From Rhodospirillales bacterium (GTDB lineage: Bacteria; Pseudomonadota; Alphaproteobacteria; UBA828): a stretch of DNA of 38,771 bases. The translations under genes and the position numbers were made by a program. Below are positions 30,936 through 38,771 of this stretch, piece by piece (the first letter of the stretch is position 1; every line of letters begins with the position of its first letter). The stretch spans positions 1-38,771 of the forward strand of contig JAPPMY010000129.1 of assembly GCA_028818855.1 (NCBI GenBank). The letters are read 5' to 3'. The notes beneath the pieces are model-generated. The model was given only the letters and a program-made list of their open reading frames with translations. It was not told the DNA's origin and did no database searches.

Positions 30936-31469
30936 CTACTTCTTCTTGCCCTCCTTGCGCCGGACGTACTCGCCGACATAGCGGATGCCCTTGCCCTTGT
31001 AGGGCTCGGGCTTGCGGAAGGCACGAATCTCGGCGGCGACCTGGCCGACCGCCTGGCGGTCGTAGCCGGCGACCCTGATCGCCGTCGGCCGTTCGCACGT
31101 GATCTCGATGCCATCGGGAATGGGATAGCGGACCCTGTGGCTGTAGCCGAGATCGAGCGTGAGCGTGCGGCCCTCGACCGCAGCGCGGTAGCCGACGCCC
31201 TCGATCTGCAAGTCCTTGTGGAAGCCCTGGCTCACGCCCACGACCATGTTGTTGATGACGCTCCGGGTCAGCCCCCACATCTGGCGCGCGCGCTTGGTCT
31301 CACCCCTGGGCGTGACCACGACGGAGCCGTCGGCCAGCACGGCGTCCACCTCCGGCGCGACCGTGGCGGCGAGGCTGCCGAGCTTGCCGCTCACGCTCAC
31401 CGCCGCGCCGTCGATGGAGACCTCGACGCCCTCCGGAATTGCGACCGGGTTCCTGCCGACACGAGACAT
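30936..31469 (-). CDS. rplF: 50S ribosomal protein L6
   Basis: This 177-residue protein sits near the factor-binding site of the large subunit. It starts [17 protein letters not shown], contains the two alpha-beta repeats of L6, and ends with the signature [45 protein letters not shown]. Length equals E. coli L6. It starts one base after the rpsH stop; the longer open frame upstream is rejected. Confidence 0.97.
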   Translation of the reverse strand: MSRVGRNPVAIPEGVEVSIDGAAVSVSGKLGSLAATVAPEVDAVLADGSVVVTPRGETKRARQMWGLTRSVINNMVVGVSQGFHKDLQIEGVGYRAAVEGRTLTLDLGYSHRVRYPIPDGIEITCERPTAIRVAGYDRQAVGQVAAEIRAFRKPEPYKGKGIRYVGEYVRRKEGKKK

Positions 31470-31470
31470 C

Positions 31471-31866
31471 TCAGAACACCCGGCAGAGCACTTCGCCGCC
31501 GACATTCTGCTTGCGCGCCTCGTTGTCGGAGAGCACGCCGCGCGGCGTCGAAAGAATGGAGATCCCGAGCCCGCCATAGTGCTTGGGCAGGTCCTTGATG
31601 CCCGAATAGACCCGGCGGCCCGGCTTCGAGACCCGGTGCAGCTCGGCGATCACCGGCTGGCCTTCGTGGTACTTCAGCTCGATAGAGAACGCGGGCTTGC
31701 CGGTGTCCGACTCCGCTGCCGCGTAGCCCCGGATGTAGCCCTCCCGCTCGAGGACGTCGAGCACGGAGCCGCGCAGCCTGGATGCGGGCGTCATGACGGA
31801 GGACTTGCGCGCCCGCAGCCCGTTGCGAATGCGGGTCAGCATGTCCGCCAGGGGATCGGTCATCAT
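31471..31866 (-). CDS. rpsH: 30S ribosomal protein S8
   Basis: This 131-residue protein binds helix 21 of 16S rRNA and in E. coli also represses the spc operon by binding its mRNA near rpl[20 protein letters not shown] opens the protein and the C-terminal signature [28 protein letters not shown] is intact. Two ATGs follow each other; I take the first, and the second is equally likely. It lies 10 bases after the rpsN stop. I could not recognise the S8 repressor site in this sequence. Confidence 0.96.
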   Translation of the reverse strand: MMTDPLADMLTRIRNGLRARKSSVMTPASRLRGSVLDVLEREGYIRGYAAAESDTGKPAFSIELKYHEGQPVIAELHRVSKPGRRVYSGIKDLPKHYGGLGISILSTPRGVLSDNEARKQNVGGEVLCRVF

Positions 31867-31876
31867 GGCGTCAGCC

Positions 31877-32182
31877 TCACCAGCTCGATTTCACCATGCC
31901 GGGCACCTGGCCGGCGGAAGCCAGCTCCCGCAGCGCGATGCGCGACAGCCCGAACTTGCGATAGGTGCCGCGCGGCCGGCCGGTGAGCCCGCAGCGGTTC
32001 CGCACCCGCACCTGCGCGCCATTGCGCGGCAGCTCCGCCAGCTTGAGCTGCGCCGCGAAGCGCTCCTCCGCCGGGCGCGAGCGATCGCGCACGATGGCGC
32101 GCAGGTCCGCCCGCTTGGCCGCGTCCCGCTTCGCCATCTGCTGGCGCCGCTTGTTCTTCTCGATCGTGCTCTTCTTCGCCAT
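31877..32182 (-). CDS. rpsN: 30S ribosomal protein S14, zinc-free form
   Basis: This 101-residue protein of the small-subunit head is the long form that lacks the two CxxC zinc motifs, since only one Cys ([30 protein letters not shown]) is present. [19 protein letters not shown] is the usual start. It lies 23 bases after the rplE stop in the normal L5-S14-S8 order. Confidence 0.97.
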   Translation of the reverse strand: MAKKSTIEKNKRRQQMAKRDAAKRADLRAIVRDRSRPAEERFAAQLKLAELPRNGAQVRVRNRCGLTGRPRGTYRKFGLSRIALRELASAGQVPGMVKSSW

Positions 32183-32205
32183 CTCTCAGCCTGGCCCCTC
32201 CGCGC

Positions 32206-32790
32206 TCACTGGCCGACGAACGGCATCTGAAAGCCGGCAAGCAGCGCACGGCCCTCGTCATCGGTCCTTGCCGTCGTGCAAATGACGACGTTCATCCCCC
32301 GCACCTGATCGACCTTGTCGTAGTCGATTTCCGGAAAGACGATCTGCTCCTTGAGGCCGAGGGCGTAGTTGCCCCGGCCGTCGAAGGCGCGCCCGGAGAG
32401 CCCGCGAAAGTCGCGTACCCGAGGCAGCGCGATGGTGATCAGCCGGTCGAGGAACTCGTACATCCTCTCCCGCCGGAGCGTCGTCTTGCAGCCCACCTGC
32501 ATCCCTGTGCGCACCTTGAACGCGGCCACGGACTTGCGCGCCTTGGTGATGATCGGCCTCTGGCCCGCGATCAGGGTCATGTCCTGAACCGCGGCGTCGA
32601 TCTTCTTGCCGTCGGTCGCGCCCTCGCCCACGCCCATGTTCAGCACGATCTTCTCGAGCCTGGGCGCCTGCATGCGATTGGTGTAGCCGAACTGCTCCAT
32701 GAGCTGCGGCCTGATCTCGCTCTCGTAGAGCAGCTTGAGCCGGCTCGGCTCCCTGGATTCGGCGTTCGACCTGCCCTTGGTCTCAGACAT
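32206..32790 (-). CDS. rplE: 50S ribosomal protein L5
   Basis: This 194-residue protein binds 5S rRNA and contacts the P-site tRNA and the small subunit. Landmarks are [59 protein letters not shown] and [30 protein letters not shown]. The N-terminus carries about 15 more residues than E. coli L5. Its ATG lies inside the end of rplX, an eight-base overlap (ATGTCTGA). Confidence 0.97.
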   Translation of the reverse strand: MSETKGRSNAESREPSRLKLLYESEIRPQLMEQFGYTNRMQAPRLEKIVLNMGVGEGATDGKKIDAAVQDMTLIAGQRPIITKARKSVAAFKVRTGMQVGCKTTLRRERMYEFLDRLITIALPRVRDFRGLSGRAFDGRGNYALGLKEQIVFPEIDYDKVDQVRGMNVVICTTARTDDEGRALLAGFQMPFVGQ

Positions 32791-33106
32791 CGATCACTTC
32801 CCCCGAGCGGGCCGCGACGCGCACCTTGCGCCCGTCCTCGAGCGTCTTGTAGCGAACGCGGGTGGGCCGGTCGCTTTCGGGATCGATCAGCGCCACGTTC
32901 GAGATATGGACCGGTGCCTCGCGCTCGACAATGCCGCCCTGCGGGTCGGCCTGTGTCGGCTTGACGTGGCGCTTGGTCACGTTGACGCCCTCGACGAGCA
33001 CGCGGTCGGTCCTGGTCACGACCCTGAGCACGGCGCCGCGCTTGCCCTTGTCCCGCCCGGTGAGGACGATGACCTCGTCATCCTTGCGTATCTTTCGCTT
33101 GCGCAT
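32783..33106 (-). CDS. rplX: 50S ribosomal protein L24
   Basis: This 107-residue assembly initiator protein binds the 5' end of 23S rRNA. The KOW motif reads [21 protein letters not shown] near the N-terminus, and [34 protein letters not shown] completes the signature. It starts six bases after rplN and overlaps rplE by eight bases. Confidence 0.97.
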   Translation of the reverse strand: MRKRKIRKDDEVIVLTGRDKGKRGAVLRVVTRTDRVLVEGVNVTKRHVKPTQADPQGGIVEREAPVHISNVALIDPESDRPTRVRYKTLEDGRKVRVAARSGEVIDV

Positions 33107-33112
33107 GGCGGC

Positions 33113-33481
33113 CTACAGCACCTCGGGCGCGAGTGAGATGATCTTCATGTACTGGCGCTGACGGAGCTCGCGGGTCACCGGCCCGAAGATGCGGGTCCCG
33201 ATCGGCTCTCCCTGCGCGGTGATGAGCACGGCTGCGTTGCGGTCGAAGCGGATGGCGCTGCCGTCGGGCCGGCGGATCTCCTTCGCGGTGCGCACGATGA
33301 CGGCGCGGTGCAGCTCGCCCTTGCGCACCTTGCCGCGCGGGATCGCCTCCTTCACGGTGACGACGATGGTATCGCCGACCGAGGCGGTCTTGCGCTTGGA
33401 CCCGCCCAGCACCTTCACGCACTGCACGCGCCTCGCACCGGAATTGTCGGCGACGTCCAGATTCGTCTGCATCTGAATCAT
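33113..33481 (-). CDS. rplN: 50S ribosomal protein L14
   Basis: This 122-residue protein forms an intersubunit bridge and the docking site of Rsf[28 protein letters not shown], the [33 protein letters not shown] block and FDRNAAVLI are conserved throughout, and the length is the standard 122. It lies 34 bases after rpsQ, one of the larger gaps in the operon. Confidence 0.98.
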   Translation of the reverse strand: MIQMQTNLDVADNSGARRVQCVKVLGGSKRKTASVGDTIVVTVKEAIPRGKVRKGELHRAVIVRTAKEIRRPDGSAIRFDRNAAVLITAQGEPIGTRIFGPVTRELRQRQYMKIISLAPEVL

Positions 33482-33515
33482 GGCGACCGACCCTTCCGCT
33501 GGCTAACCGCGACGC

Positions 33516-33764
33516 TCAGCGCTGCTCGGCGCCGGCATCGTCGAGCACGATCCAGCGCTTGCGCTTGGAGATGGGGGCACATTCGCGAATCTGCACGATA
33601 TCGCCGACCTTGTGCCTGTTGCCGTCGTCGTGCGCGGCATAGCGCTTCGACCGGCGCACGACCTTCTTGTAGAGCGGGTGCATGACCCGGCGGTCGATGC
33701 GCACGATGACGGTCTTGTCCGCCTTGTCGCCGACCACGGTGCCTCGCATCACACGGCGCGGCAT
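33516..33764 (-). CDS. rpsQ: 30S ribosomal protein S17
   Basis: This 82-residue protein binds the 5' domain of 16S rRNA early in assembly. MPRRVMRGTVVGDKADKTVIVRIDRRVMHPLYKKVVRRSKRYAAHD and GDIVQIRECAPISKRKRW match the OB-fold family signature. It lies 31 bases after rpmC in the usual order. GGAGGG precedes the ATG. Confidence 0.97.
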   Translation of the reverse strand: MPRRVMRGTVVGDKADKTVIVRIDRRVMHPLYKKVVRRSKRYAAHDDGNRHKVGDIVQIRECAPISKRKRWIVLDDAGAEQR

Positions 33765-33795
33765 GTCAGCCCTCCTTCACCCATCGCTCTCACCT

Positions 33796-34002
33796 TCAGG
33801 CCGCGCCGCCGGCAGCGCGCCTGCGCTCGGCAACGATCGTCTTGATGCGGGCCACGTCGCGCCTGACGGCGCGCATGCGCGCGGTATTCTCCAGCTGGCC
33901 CGACGCCCGCTGGAAGCGCAGGTTGAACGCCTCCCTCTTCAGCGCGAGCAGCATGGTCTGCAGCTCGTCGTCGGTCTTGAGGCGGATCTCCACGCCGTTC
34001 AT
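33796..34002 (-). CDS. rpmC: 50S ribosomal protein L29
   Basis: This 68-residue two-helix protein lies near the exit tunnel beside L23. [49 protein letters not shown] contains the L29 signature (KEAFNLRFQ, then R-x-x-R-x-x-I-A-R). The ATG overlaps the rplP stop by one base (TGATG), which I prefer to the GTG one codon upstream. A short Arg/Ala tail closes it. Confidence 0.96.
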   Translation of the reverse strand: MNGVEIRLKTDDELQTMLLALKREAFNLRFQRASGQLENTARMRAVRRDVARIKTIVAERRRAAGGAA

Positions 34003-34424
34003 CACGACGCCCCCTCACCCAGCCGCGTGATCACCTTGGTCTGCACCCTGAACTTGGCCGACGCGCGGCGGAACGCCTCTTCCGCCACCGCGCGGGGCAC
34101 ACCGTCGACCTCGAACATGACGCGTCCGGGCTTGACCCGCGCCACCCAGTATTCCGGCGAGCCCTTGCCCTTGCCCATCCGCACCTCGGCGGGCTTGGTC
34201 GAGACGGGCACGTCGGGGAAGACGCGGATCCAGATCTTGCCGGCCCGCTTCATGTGCCGCGTGATGGTGCGCCGGCCCGCCTCGATCTCGCGCGCCGTGA
34301 TGCGGCCGGGCGTGATCGCCTTCAGCCCGTAGGCGCCGAAATTGAGCTGCGTGCCGCCCTTGGCCGCGCCGTGGATACGGCCCTTGTGGGCCTTGCGGTA
34401 CTTGGTGGACTTCGGCTGCTGCAT
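34002..34424 (-). CDS. rplP: 50S ribosomal protein L16
   Basis: This 140-residue protein organises the A-site region of the large subunit. [24 protein letters not shown] is the canonical start, and [60 protein letters not shown] is highly conserved. The Arg hydroxylated in E. coli L16 cannot be judged here. It starts 21 bases after rpsC. Confidence 0.97.
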   Translation of the reverse strand: MQQPKSTKYRKAHKGRIHGAAKGGTQLNFGAYGLKAITPGRITAREIEAGRRTITRHMKRAGKIWIRVFPDVPVSTKPAEVRMGKGKGSPEYWVARVKPGRVMFEVDGVPRAVAEEAFRRASAKFRVQTKVITRLGEGAS

Positions 34425-34445
34425 GATCCGGCTCCGCTCCCCGCC

Positions 34446-35123
34446 CTAGCGCGGCGTCGCCTGCTCCATGGCGCGCTTGTCCTGCGCCATGGGGTCGTGC
34501 GCCATGATCTCGCCCTTGAACACCCAGACCTTGACGCCGCAGGTGCCGTAGGCCGTGCGCGCCGTGGCGAGCCCGAAGTCCACGTCGGCCCGGAGCGTGT
34601 GGAGCGGCACCCGGCCTTCGCGATACCACTCGGTCCGCGCGATCTCGGCCCCGCCGAGGCGGCCGCCGCAGTTGATGCGGATGCCCTGCGCGCCAAGCCT
34701 GATCGCGGACTGCACCGCCCGCTTCATGGCCCGGCGGAACGCGACGCGTCGCACGAGCTGCTGGGCGATGTTCTCGGCCACCAGCTTGGCCTCGATCTCG
34801 GGCTTGCGGATCTCGACGATGTTCAGGTGGACGTCGCTCCCCGTCATCGAGGTGATGTCGGTCCGCAGCCGCTCAATGTCCGCGCCCTTCTTGCCGATCA
34901 CGACGCCGGGGCGCGCGGTGTGAATGGTGATGCGCGCCTTCTTGGCCGGCCGCTCGATGACGATGCGCCCGATGCCCGCCTGGTTCAGCCGCTTGAACAG
35001 GAACTGCCGGATCTGCAGATCCTCGTGCAGCATCTGGGCATACTCGTCATCGGCGTACCAGCGCGAATCCCAGGTGCGGTTGATGCCGAGGCGCAGCCCG
35101 ACGGGATTGACCTTCTGACCCAT
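34446..35123 (-). CDS. rpsC: 30S ribosomal protein S3
   Basis: This 225-residue protein lines the mRNA entry channel and helps unwind m[45 protein letters not shown] opens it. A KH domain with [15 protein letters not shown] follows, then the S3 C-terminal domain with [31 protein letters not shown]. Its ATG overlaps the rplV stop by one base (TGATG). The longer open frame upstream is rplV shadow. Confidence 0.98.
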   Translation of the reverse strand: MGQKVNPVGLRLGINRTWDSRWYADDEYAQMLHEDLQIRQFLFKRLNQAGIGRIVIERPAKKARITIHTARPGVVIGKKGADIERLRTDITSMTGSDVHLNIVEIRKPEIEAKLVAENIAQQLVRRVAFRRAMKRAVQSAIRLGAQGIRINCGGRLGGAEIARTEWYREGRVPLHTLRADVDFGLATARTAYGTCGVKVWVFKGEIMAHDPMAQDKRAMEQATPR

Positions 35124-35503
35124 CAGGCCCCCTTCGCGCGTTCGCGCACCACGATGGTGAGGTGGCTGAACGGCTTCATGATGCGCCCGACCCGCCCGCG
35201 GGCTCTCGGCCGCCAGCGCTTCATCACCAGACCCTTGCCCACCATCGCCTCGGCGACGAAGAGCCGGTCCACATCGAGCTCGTGATTGTTCTCGGCGTTC
35301 GCGATCGCCGACTGCAGGCACTTGCGCACGTCGCCCGCGATGCGCCGGCGCGAGTTGGCCAGCGTGATCAGCGCCTCGTCCACCGGGCGGCCGCGGATGG
35401 TGGCGGTCACCAGGCCGAGCTTCTGCGGGCTGATCCGGAGGTTCCGGATCTTGGCCTGGGCTTCCGTCTCGCCCAGCTGCCGGGGCCGTGCCATCTTGCC
35501 CAT
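35123..35503 (-). CDS. rplV: 50S ribosomal protein L22
   Basis: This 126-residue protein sends a beta-hairpin into the exit tunnel. [39 protein letters not shown] and the hairpin-bearing segment [30 protein letters not shown] are the family marks. The start MGKMARP lies two bases after rpsS; the ATG three codons later (35494) is an alternative. Confidence 0.96.
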   Translation of the reverse strand: MGKMARPRQLGETEAQAKIRNLRISPQKLGLVTATIRGRPVDEALITLANSRRRIAGDVRKCLQSAIANAENNHELDVDRLFVAEAMVGKGLVMKRWRPRARGRVGRIMKPFSHLTIVVRERAKGA

Positions 35504-35505
35504 GT

Positions 35506-35784
35506 TCAGCCCCGCCGCGCTCTCTTGTCGCCGGCATGGCCGTGGAAGACCCGCGTCGGCGAGAACTCGCCGAACTTGTGGCCGACCATGTTTTCGTTCA
35601 CCAGCACGGGCAGGAACTTGCGCCCGTTGTAGACGCCGAAGGTGAGGCCGACGAACTGCGGCAGGATGGTGGAGCGCCGCGACCACGTGCGGATGATGTC
35701 CTTCCGCCCGCTCGCCCGCGCCTGCTCGGCCTTCTTGAGCAGATAGCCGTCGACGAAGGGGCCCTTCCATACGGAACGCGACAT
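35506..35784 (-). CDS. rpsS: 30S ribosomal protein S19
   Basis: This 92-residue head protein contacts S13 and the large subunit. [60 protein letters not shown] and [22 protein letters not shown] fit the family over its whole length. It starts 15 bases after rplB. Its partner S13 (rpsM) is not in the window. Confidence 0.98.
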   Translation of the reverse strand: MSRSVWKGPFVDGYLLKKAEQARASGRKDIIRTWSRRSTILPQFVGLTFGVYNGRKFLPVLVNENMVGHKFGEFSPTRVFHGHAGDKRARRG

Positions 35785-35799
35785 CGCTCGTCCCCCGCC

Positions 35800-36627
35800 C
35801 TATTTCTTGCCCCGACGCCGCATGATGAAGCGGTCGGTTCGCTTGTTGCTGCGCGTGCGCTTCCCCTTGGTCGGCACGCCCCAGGGGGTGACCGGATGCC
35901 GCCCGCCCGAGGACTTGCCCTCGCCGCCGCCGTGGGGATGGTCGACCGGGTTCATGGCGACGCCGCGCACCGAGGGCCGGCGGCCCTTCCAGCGCATGCG
36001 GCCGGCCTTGCCCTGATTGGTGTTCTGGTTGTCGGGGTTGGAGACTGCGCCGATGGTGGCCATACATCGGCCATGGACGATACGCTGCTCGCCCGACGGC
36101 AGCCTGAGCTGGGCGTAGCCCTGATCCTTGCCGACCAGCTGCACGTAGTTGCCGGCGGAGCGCGCGATCTGGCCGCCCTTCCCCGGCTTCATCTCGACGT
36201 TGTGGATGATGGTGCCGACAGGGATGTTGCTCATCGGCATCGCGTTACCGGGCTTGATGTCGCAGCGCTCGCCGGAGACCACCTTGTCGCCCGGCGAGAC
36301 CCGCTGCGGGGCCAGGATGTAGGCCTGCTCGCCGTCCTCGTAGCGGACCAGCGCGATGAAGGCCGAGCGGTTGGGGTCGTATTCCAGCCGCTCCACCGTC
36401 GCCGGCACGTCGAACTTGCGGCGCTTGAAGTCGACCGTGCGGTAGCGGCGCTTGTGGCCCCCGCCGCGGTGGCGCATGGTGATGCGGCCATCGCTGTTGC
36501 GCCCGCCCTTCTGGCTCAGCCCCTCGGTGAGCTGCTTGACCGGCTTTCCCTTCCAGAGGTCGGAGCGGTCCACCAGCACGAGCTGGCGGCGCCCCGGCGT
36601 GGTCGGCTTGTAGTGCTTGAGTGCCAT
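35800..36627 (-). CDS. rplB: 50S ribosomal protein L2
   Basis: This 275-residue protein is needed for subunit association and peptidyl transferase assembly. The start [31 protein letters not shown], the [15 protein letters not shown] block and the C-terminal [26 protein letters not shown], with the conserved His of HPHGGG, are intact. The length matches the 273-280 norm. It begins three bases after rplW. Confidence 0.98.
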   Translation of the reverse strand: MALKHYKPTTPGRRQLVLVDRSDLWKGKPVKQLTEGLSQKGGRNSDGRITMRHRGGGHKRRYRTVDFKRRKFDVPATVERLEYDPNRSAFIALVRYEDGEQAYILAPQRVSPGDKVVSGERCDIKPGNAMPMSNIPVGTIIHNVEMKPGKGGQIARSAGNYVQLVGKDQGYAQLRLPSGEQRIVHGRCMATIGAVSNPDNQNTNQGKAGRMRWKGRRPSVRGVAMNPVDHPHGGGEGKSSGGRHPVTPWGVPTKGKRTRSNKRTDRFIMRRRGKK

Positions 36628-36630
36628 TGC

Positions 36631-36936
36631 CTAGAGCCCGGTCATCACGTCGATGGTATCGCCCTCGCCGAGCGACACCGTTGCCTTCTTCCAGTCCGAG
36701 CGCTTGCCGGGCCGGCCGCGGCGGCTGCGCTTGACCTTGCCCTTGACGATGCTCGTATTGACCTTCCTCACCTTGACCTCGAACAGGCCCTCGACGGCCT
36801 CCTTGATCTGAGGCTTGGTCGCGTCGGTGCGCACCCTGAAGGTGACCTGGTTGTTCTCCGAGCCCTGCGTCGACTTCTCGGTCACCACGGGGCCGAGGAT
36901 CGTGTCGTACCAGCGCTCTTTGGGTTCCGTGCTCAT
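36631..36936 (-). CDS. rplW: 50S ribosomal protein L23
   Basis: This 101-residue protein at the tunnel exit is the docking point for trigger factor and [55 protein letters not shown] is the core with the VTEKS signature. The ATG overlaps the rplD stop in ATGA (four bases). An upstream open frame is shadow of rplD. Confidence 0.97.
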   Translation of the reverse strand: MSTEPKERWYDTILGPVVTEKSTQGSENNQVTFRVRTDATKPQIKEAVEGLFEVKVRKVNTSIVKGKVKRSRRGRPGKRSDWKKATVSLGEGDTIDVMTGL

Positions 36937-37553
36937 GTCAGCCGCGCCTGCAGGTCTTCCGCCGCCTTGCGGGTCAGCACCAGGCGATCGCGGCGCAGGA
37001 TGTCGTAGACATTGGCGCCGAGCTGGGGGAGCACCTGAATCCCGGTCAGGTTGCGCGCCGCCCGGGCGAAGCCGGCATCGATCTCGTCGCCGTCGATCAC
37101 CAGCGCCGACGACCAGCCGAGGCCGGCGAGCCGCTCGGCAAGCACGCGGGTCCTGGCCGAGCCGAGGTCGAGGGAATCGACGATCGCGAGCTTGCCGTCG
37201 GCCTGCTTGCTGGAGAGCGCGGACTTGAGCGCGAGCCTGCGGACCTTCTTCGGCAGCTTGTGCGCGTGATCGCGCAGCACGGGGCCGAACTGCGCCACGC
37301 CGCCCCGGTGGTGCGGCGCCCGGCGCGAGCCCGCGCGGGCGCGGCCCGTACCCTTCTGCTTGAAGGGCTTGCGCGTGGAGCCTCTGATCTCGGCGACCGA
37401 CTTGGTCTTGTGCGTGCCCGCCCGCCGCTTGGCGAGCTGCCAGCGCACGGTGCGGTGCATCAGGTCTGGCCGCACGGCCGCGCCGAAGACCTCGTCGGCA
37501 AGCTCGATCTTGCCGACCTTCTTCGCGTCGAAATCGATGACGTCGACCTTCAC
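36933..37553 (-). CDS. rplD: 50S ribosomal protein L4
   Basis: This 206-residue protein extends a loop into the exit tunnel and in gammaproteobacteria represses the S10 operon; whether it does so here cannot be seen. The loop region [41 protein letters not shown] and the core [21 protein letters not shown] are conserved. The start is GTG and overlaps the rplC stop in GTGA, so initiation probably depends on coupling. Confidence 0.97.
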   Translation of the reverse strand: MKVDVIDFDAKKVGKIELADEVFGAAVRPDLMHRTVRWQLAKRRAGTHKTKSVAEIRGSTRKPFKQKGTGRARAGSRRAPHHRGGVAQFGPVLRDHAHKLPKKVRRLALKSALSSKQADGKLAIVDSLDLGSARTRVLAERLAGLGWSSALVIDGDEIDAGFARAARNLTGIQVLPQLGANVYDILRRDRLVLTRKAAEDLQARLT

Positions 37554-38356
37554 GAGGACTCCTCCTCGCCGCTCTCGTCTGCGTCGTCAGCTTCGGGCAG
37601 AGCGCCCTCTTCGGCCTCGGGCTCGGCCTCTTCGGCCGCTTCAGGCTCCGGCTCCGGCTCGGCCAGGAGCCCTGCCGGGAAGGGAACGTCGTCCGGCAGG
37701 CGGCGCTTCTTCGCATCCGACAGCAACACGACGCCGCCCTTCGGGCCGGGCACGCCGCCCTTCACCATGATGAGGCCGCGCGCCGCATCCGTCGCCACGA
37801 CCTCGAGGTTCTGCACGGTCGCACGCGCGTTCCCCAGCTGGCCCGCCATCTTCTTGCCCTTGAACACCTTGCCCGGGTCCTGGCACTGGCCGGTCGAGCC
37901 GTGGGCGCGGTGCGAGACGGAAACGCCGTGGCTCGCGCGCAGGCCGCTGAAATTGTGCCGCTTCATGCCGCCGGCGAAGCCCTTGCCGATGGACGTGCCG
38001 ACCGCATCGACGAACTGGCCGGCGGCGAAGTGGTCGGCGGCGAGCGTGGCGCCGACGTCCACCAGCGCATCCTCGCTCACGCGGAACTCGAACAGGTGGC
38101 GCTTGGGCTCGATCCGCGCCTTCGCGAAGTGGCCGCGCCGGGCGCGGGACGTGTTCTTGACCTTCACGCCGCCAGCGCCGAGCTGGAGCGCCACGTAGCC
38201 GCCCTGATCCTGGGTCCGCTGGGCGATGACCTGGCAGCCCTCCACGCGCAGCACGGTCACCGGCACGTGCTCGCCGGCGTCGTTGAAGACGCGCGACATG
38301 CCGAGCTTCTCGGTGATCACGCCCGTGCGCCTGCGTTCTGCCGCCTGGCCCGCCAT
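37550..38356 (-). CDS. rplC: 50S ribosomal protein L3 with long acidic C-terminal tail
   Basis: This 268-residue protein starts assembly of the large subunit. The L3 core includes [47 protein letters not shown], where the Gln methylated by PrmB in E. coli lies, and [15 protein letters not shown]. After the core, residues 232-268 form an almost purely acidic Glu/Pro/Ala tail that E. coli L3 (209 residues) lacks. Extended L3 tails are known in alphaproteobacteria, but the function is unclear. It starts nine bases after rpsJ. Confidence 0.97.
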   Translation of the reverse strand: MAGQAAERRRTGVITEKLGMSRVFNDAGEHVPVTVLRVEGCQVIAQRTQDQGGYVALQLGAGGVKVKNTSRARRGHFAKARIEPKRHLFEFRVSEDALVDVGATLAADHFAAGQFVDAVGTSIGKGFAGGMKRHNFSGLRASHGVSVSHRAHGSTGQCQDPGKVFKGKKMAGQLGNARATVQNLEVVATDAARGLIMVKGGVPGPKGGVVLLSDAKKRRLPDDVPFPAGLLAEPEPEPEAAEEAEPEAEEGALPEADDADESGEEESS

Positions 38357-38365
38357 GACGCCCTC

Positions 38366-38680
<315 letters not shown>

Positions 38681-38716
38681 TGTGGCTTCCCGGCCCCTTC
38701 CCCTGCCCGCTCTGGT

Positions 38717-38771
38717 CTATTCCACGATTTTGGCGACGACGCCGGCGCCGACGGTGCGCCCGCCCTCGCGG
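38717..38771 (-). CDS. tuf: Elongation factor Tu, last 18 codons
   Basis: Only the C-terminal end of the gene is inside the window. It reads [17 protein letters not shown] and a TAG stop, the highly conserved end of EF-Tu, which brings aminoacyl-tRNA to the ribosome. Its place just before rpsJ is the standard alphaproteobacterial order. The rest lies beyond the right edge. Confidence 0.93.
   Translation of the reverse strand, partial: REGGRTVGAGVVAKIVE

Overview
The window is a GC-rich piece of bacterial chromosome. It carries 51 protein-coding genes, of which two run off the ends. I see no rRNA or tRNA gene, no insertion sequence, no phage gene and no CRISPR array. The organism looks like an alphaproteobacterium, perhaps Rhodospirillales-like. 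The reasons are the tuf-S10-spc ribosomal order ending in secY-adk, the zinc-free long form of S14, the frequent GTG and TTG starts, and a metabolic repertoire rich in GMC, LLM, phytanoyl-CoA-dioxygenase and amidohydrolase genes. That placement is inference; no marker was compared against a database.

Left and middle part (1-24523), accessory metabolism in short alternating transcription units. At 1-1756 (minus) lie a Tat-exported solute-binding protein and the start of a MalF-type permease, behind a promoter with a striking 11-bp inverted repeat. At 2039-4641 (plus) are an exported cyclophilin, a GMC oxidoreductase and a small ABM-fold protein. At 4651-6398 (minus) a LarA-like protein is coupled to a small DUF1858-like CxxC protein. 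At 6535-8911 (plus) are an Old-Yellow-Enzyme/dienoyl-CoA-reductase-type flavoprotein and a DUF1330 protein. At 8936-10360 (minus) is a PlsB-like acyltransferase. At 10593-12739 (plus) are a first protein-isoaspartate methyltransferase (Pcm), a Phd/VapC-type toxin-antitoxin pair behind an AT-rich palindromic promoter, and a glutathione S-transferase.

The most interesting stretch is 12753-22440. One minus-strand operon encodes an LLM flavin monooxygenase, a phytanoyl-CoA-dioxygenase-like enzyme, an HpaB-type flavin monooxygenase and an enamidase-like amidohydrolase. A second minus-strand operon encodes a cyclase/formamidase-type hydrolase, a COG0523 metallochaperone GTPase, an amidase and an isochorismatase-fold hydrolase. 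A second pcm gene sits between them. Together they look like an oxygenase-plus-C-N-hydrolase module that could open and strip nitrogen from an amide or N-heterocycle. The substrate cannot be read from sequence. At 22608-24523 (plus) a COG2159 amidohydrolase and a MIP18-type protein flank a REP-like palindromic element.

Right part (24540-38771), all on the minus strand. The end of tuf is followed by rpsJ-rplC-rplD-rplW-rplB-rpsS-rplV-rpsC-rplP-rpmC-rpsQ-rplN-rplX-rplE-rpsN-rpsH-rplF-rplR-rpsE-rpmD-rplO-secY-adk. Genes are tightly packed with many 1-8 bp overlaps. Where rpsM-rpsK-rpoA-rplQ would normally follow adk, the strand instead continues into a class II aldolase, a CoA-binding protein and an O-acetylhomoserine sulfhydrylase.

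No non-coding stretch exceeds 300 bases. The longest, 1757-2038, holds the promoter and repeats described below.
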